From the NCBI GenBank assembly GCA_902492275.1, contig CABUKW010000070.1, forward strand, positions 1 through 14,398: 14,398 nucleotides of DNA. The letters run 5' to 3'. This DNA is from an uncultured Peptococcaceae bacterium (GTDB lineage Bacteria; Bacillota; Peptococcia; Peptococcales; Peptococcaceae). A program made the position numbers and the translations under genes. Positions 12,698 to 14,398 of the stretch are shown here, in pieces. Every line of letters begins with the position of its first letter. The stretch's first letter is position 1. The notes under the pieces are model-generated. The model had not been told where the DNA came from. It worked only from the letters and a program-made list of their open reading frames with translations, and did not search any database.

Positions 12698-12887
12698 TTA
12701 ATCCCACACGATTTCTAAACAACGATAATTGGGGGGGAATTGGTGGTATGCGTGAACTATATAGAGCCGGTTCAGATGCAATTACACCATCAGAACACAA
12801 CCAGTCACAAGCCACGATATTTTCCAGTGTATCAGAGTCCATATCCGTTTGAATACAGCTAGCGCTATCATTGGTATCAGCTCCGCT
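12698..12887 (-). pseudogene. Frameshifted 3' gene remnant of unknown family
   Basis: Directly after the stop of the 139-aa gene, and in the same frame, the minus strand reads on without stops for about 50 residues in protein-like sequence (DMDSDTLENIVACDWLCSDGVIASEPALYSSRIPPIPP). It then reaches a run of seven Cs (Gs on the + strand, 12731-12737). Read as is, it drifts into low-quality sequence ending near 12651. With one C fewer it would read NYRCLEIVWD and stop at 12698, a more natural end. There is no ribosome binding site for the in-frame ATG at 12842. I interpret it as the 3' part of a decayed accessory gene, or one carrying a homopolymer sequencing error. I do not recognise the family. 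Confidence 0.3.
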
Positions 12888-13307
12888 TTATTTTATCATA
12901 GTTCCGTCCGGTAAAATAATATCTCCATCGTCTGCACTCACATCAAAAAAGCCAACCTTGTGCTTTTGGGCTAAGCTACGCATAAGTTCGTACGCCTCGT
13001 CTGCCACCGACCAAGAAAAAGCGGCATAAATCATTTCATGTCCAATACTGTAATCAACCGTATGCTGCTCCAAATCTTCGGCTTCATCTTCATCAAGAGG
13101 GTCAAGATTTGGTGCATATTCTCCATTCATAGGTGGGAATTTTTCTTTCATTTCCATAAACCAATTTTGCAAAGCAGGAGAGGACACACCAATTGTTTGG
13201 TAATCGTGTTCTTCCTCCCATTCCGTTTGCTTTTCATACCATGCCATAAATTCTTTTTTGGTGGCAGGCGCTTTTGTTTTTTCAAAAACCATTAAATCAT
13301 AACTCAT
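12888..13307 (-). CDS. Small acidic cytoplasmic protein of unknown function, immunity-like
   Basis: The protein has 139 aa from the ATG at 13307 (MSYDLMVF), chosen because AAAGGAG lies 8 nt upstream; an ATG six codons earlier has no such site. It is acidic with no signal peptide or membrane segment. It starts MSYDLMVFEKTKAP, has an aromatic helix (KEFMAWYEKQTEWEE), SSPALQNWFMEMKEKFPPMNG, a very acidic turn (about 73-85), DYSIGHEMIYAAFSWS, and ends VGFFDVSADDGDIILPDG. I recognise this pattern as a scattered family of small proteins found in diverse bacteria, often in variable regions, but have no functional name for it. Its neighbours here suggest an orphan immunity-type cassette; that is inference. 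Confidence 0.72.
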   Translation of the reverse strand: MSYDLMVFEKTKAPATKKEFMAWYEKQTEWEEEHDYQTIGVSSPALQNWFMEMKEKFPPMNGEYAPNLDPLDEDEAEDLEQHTVDYSIGHEMIYAAFSWSVADEAYELMRSLAQKHKVGFFDVSADDGDIILPDGTMIK

Positions 13308-13325
13308 AGCTGCAGCTCCTTTCAA

Positions 13326-13520
13326 ATTCCGATTTAGCGTTCTTTTACCTTCGTCCTCTTTGTGGGTTCAGATTTTTCAGCCACTTTTTTCGACAGCTTC
13401 CCGTAGTTCAGCTTGCGCCGCCTGCCGATTGCCACCAGCAAGCTGTTTCAGCGTCAAGCCGCGCTCCGCAGGCAGAGCTTTCAAGGGTTTCTGCCTTGTC
13501 TGCCTGATAAGTAGGAACGA
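13326..13520. other. Spacer between the two minus-strand genes, no intact gene
   Basis: This stretch of about 195 bases includes a GC-richer part (about 13425-13500) unlike its flanks. On the minus strand short frames read protein-like sequence (for example LPAERGLTLKQLAGGNRQAAQAEL) but have no start site and soon stop, so it may be a scrap of a decayed gene. A + strand open frame from 13360 lacks a ribosome binding site and is antisense to the real genes. Confidence 0.4.
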
Positions 13521-14087
13521 TTATCTAAAGTCTACTGGCACATGGCAATATGGATCCTGTGTGAAATCCAGATGCTCAGGCTGTTCATCAAATAGGTCTT
13601 TGTCCCATTTAAGTCCAGTCTGGAAACCATTTGCAAGAGCCTTTGCTTCCATTTTTGTTAAAAGTAATGCCGTATCTCGGTTTACATCATCCTCACTGCA
13701 CTTTGATGGGCCGCCATAGTTATCATAATAATAACTCGGCTGGCAAAGCCAGTACACCATTTTGGCAGTAACGATATCGCAGGCTGGATTCATTACAATC
13801 TGTTCAACGGTAAACATTCCATCATCATAATTGTAATCGGAAATCATGTAATGGAGTTCCTCGGCAGATGTGATATGTGCAAACTGTTCAGCAATCTCCT
13901 TTTGGTAAGCCTCAAACCCGATTTCCCTTTGACGGCAAAATCCTTTGTAAAATTCTTCTTCCTCGTTTCCTTCCATTTCCTCATCAAACTCGTCTTGCTC
14001 CATATCAAAATAATATTCATCTCCGGCACAAGACGCACGCTCCATCAGGCGGTCGAGTTCTGTTTTTCTTTCTTCTGAAAACATCAT
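13521..14087 (-). CDS. DUF4274-like acidic protein, immunity-like
   Basis: The protein has 188 aa; AAAGGAGG lies 7 nt before the first of two adjacent ATGs. The N-terminal half is helical and extremely acidic (about 24-47, rich in Asp/Glu). Residues about 77-120 (ELHYMISDYNYDDG, VEQIVMNPACDIVTAKMVYWL) resemble a DUF4274 domain, whose pattern is a Leu-rich helix, YNWD/YNYD, then a hydrophobic helix after NPxCD. DUF4274 proteins are small cytoplasmic proteins seen mainly in accessory regions and thought by gene context to be immunity-type proteins. No signal peptide or membrane helix is present. The family call is moderate; no toxin gene is visible in the window. Confidence 0.7.
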   Translation of the reverse strand: MMFSEERKTELDRLMERASCAGDEYYFDMEQDEFDEEMEGNEEEEFYKGFCRQREIGFEAYQKEIAEQFAHITSAEELHYMISDYNYDDGMFTVEQIVMNPACDIVTAKMVYWLCQPSYYYDNYGGPSKCSEDDVNRDTALLLTKMEAKALANGFQTGLKWDKDLFDEQPEHLDFTQDPYCHVPVDFR

Positions 14088-14398
14088 AATCTCCTCCTTT
14101 ACGATAAAGACCGATCAATTTTAATTTATTGGTTTGCTATATCCATTGTACCACAATCTGTAGAACGTGGAAATAGTGAGTTTCCCCGGGCTGATTTCTA
14201 CAATCAATCTGACCAAACGGCCCCTACAAGGTATCTGCCGGATAGCATATAAAAGAATTGAGGCACTTTCTACCCTTTTATGGGTCGAAAACTCCCCGCT
14301 ACCTTTGCCCAAATTCCGACTTGGGATGGATAGCGCTGCAGGCTGTGCAAAGCGTGATGAACGTTAGTTCAGCTAAGCTGCACAGACAAAGCGATGTC
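14088..14398. other. Right-hand flank, no supported gene
   Basis: This stretch of 311 bases has short open frames on both strands that overlap each other and lack ribosome binding sites. It holds the putative minus-strand promoter and an imperfect inverted repeat, TGTAGAA (14159-14165) with TTCTACA (14196-14202), enclosing GGAAA (14169-14173) with TTTCC (14181-14185). I recognise nothing else. Confidence 0.4.
14129..14154 (-). promoter_or_regulatory. Possible minus-strand -10 region for the DUF4274-like gene
   Basis: On the minus strand TTGTGGTACAATGG contains TACAAT. A weak TTCCAC lies 16 bases upstream, near 14170. A start here would leave a leader of about 50 nt before 14087. Confidence 0.45.

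Larger units (their letters stand above)
12566..12887. other. Intergenic stretch: terminator, small hairpin and gene remnant
   Basis: This region contains the convergent terminator, a 7-bp hairpin (CCATTTT at 12644-12650 with AAAATGG at 12657-12663) that lacks a U-tract, and a minus-strand coding remnant (12698-12887). Nothing else is supported. Confidence 0.6.

Noticed and set aside
13360..13719. Plus-strand open frame opposite the DUF4274-like gene
   Set aside because: It has low-complexity Ser/Cys/Phe-rich content, no ribosome binding site, and is antisense to a gene with a good start.
14121..14367. Small overlapping frames on both strands at the right end
   Set aside because: They overlap each other, lack ribosome binding sites and cover the putative promoter of the minus-strand gene.
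1..14398. CRISPR array, insertion sequence, tRNA or rRNA genes
   Set aside because: No regularly spaced direct repeats, transposase frames, terminal repeats with target duplications, or tRNA/rRNA signatures were seen on either strand.

Overview
The window looks like chromosomal DNA of a low-to-mid GC member of the Bacillota (Firmicutes), most likely an anaerobic Clostridia- or Negativicutes-type organism. This is inferred from strong AAGGAGG-type ribosome binding sites, U-tailed intrinsic terminators, TTGACA/TATAAT promoters, a stalk-domain secreted protein, an ECF sigma/membrane-anchored partner pair and a YtrA-type GntR/ABC operon. From about 250 to 12565 every gene is on the + strand. A small, apparently more AT-rich minus-strand cassette of accessory genes fills 12690-14087.

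Layout: (1) 253-1221, a secreted protein with a C-terminal stalk (copper amine oxidase N-terminal-like) domain, then a terminator. (2) 1403-3270, a two-gene operon of a YaiI/YqxD (DUF188) protein and a class-3-like aldehyde dehydrogenase, coupled by an ATGA overlap. (3) 3271-3711, a 441-base intergenic region holding a dense cluster of DnaA boxes and a strong terminator. (4) 3712-4107, a lone type IV pilin-like protein, followed by two long perfect hairpins. (5) 4367-6083, an ECF sigma factor overlapping a membrane-anchored putative anti-sigma/sensor protein, then a terminator. (6) 6280-8791, an autoregulated-looking operon of a YtrA-type GntR repressor, an ABC ATPase and two related ABC-2 permeases. 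Its promoter carries a perfect 14-bp-arm inverted repeat over the -10 box. (7) 8922-9221, a Dabb-family protein. (8) 9278-9430, a consensus promoter and terminator enclosing about 115 nt of non-coding RNA that folds as a three-way junction, upstream of a pyridoxal/pyridoxamine kinase (9481-10338). (9) 10342-10357, a perfect parS site (TGTTTCACGTGAAACA). (10) 10472-11308, a membrane-anchored PgaB/IcaB-like polysaccharide deacetylase whose ribosome binding site lies inside a terminator-like hairpin. (11) 11600-12565, a membrane-anchored DUF4097-like protein, ended by a perfect hairpin at the strand switch. (12) Minus-strand accessory genes: a 139-aa acidic protein, a DUF4274-like protein and a frameshifted remnant, resembling orphan immunity-gene cassettes.

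The most notable content is non-coding. A parS site and a cluster of four consensus and two near-consensus DnaA boxes lie about 7 kb apart, which suggests an origin-proximal segment carrying elements for chromosome segregation and replication control. There is also a compact structured RNA in front of the vitamin B6 salvage kinase gene. Functions are read from motifs by eye; no database search or folding program was run.
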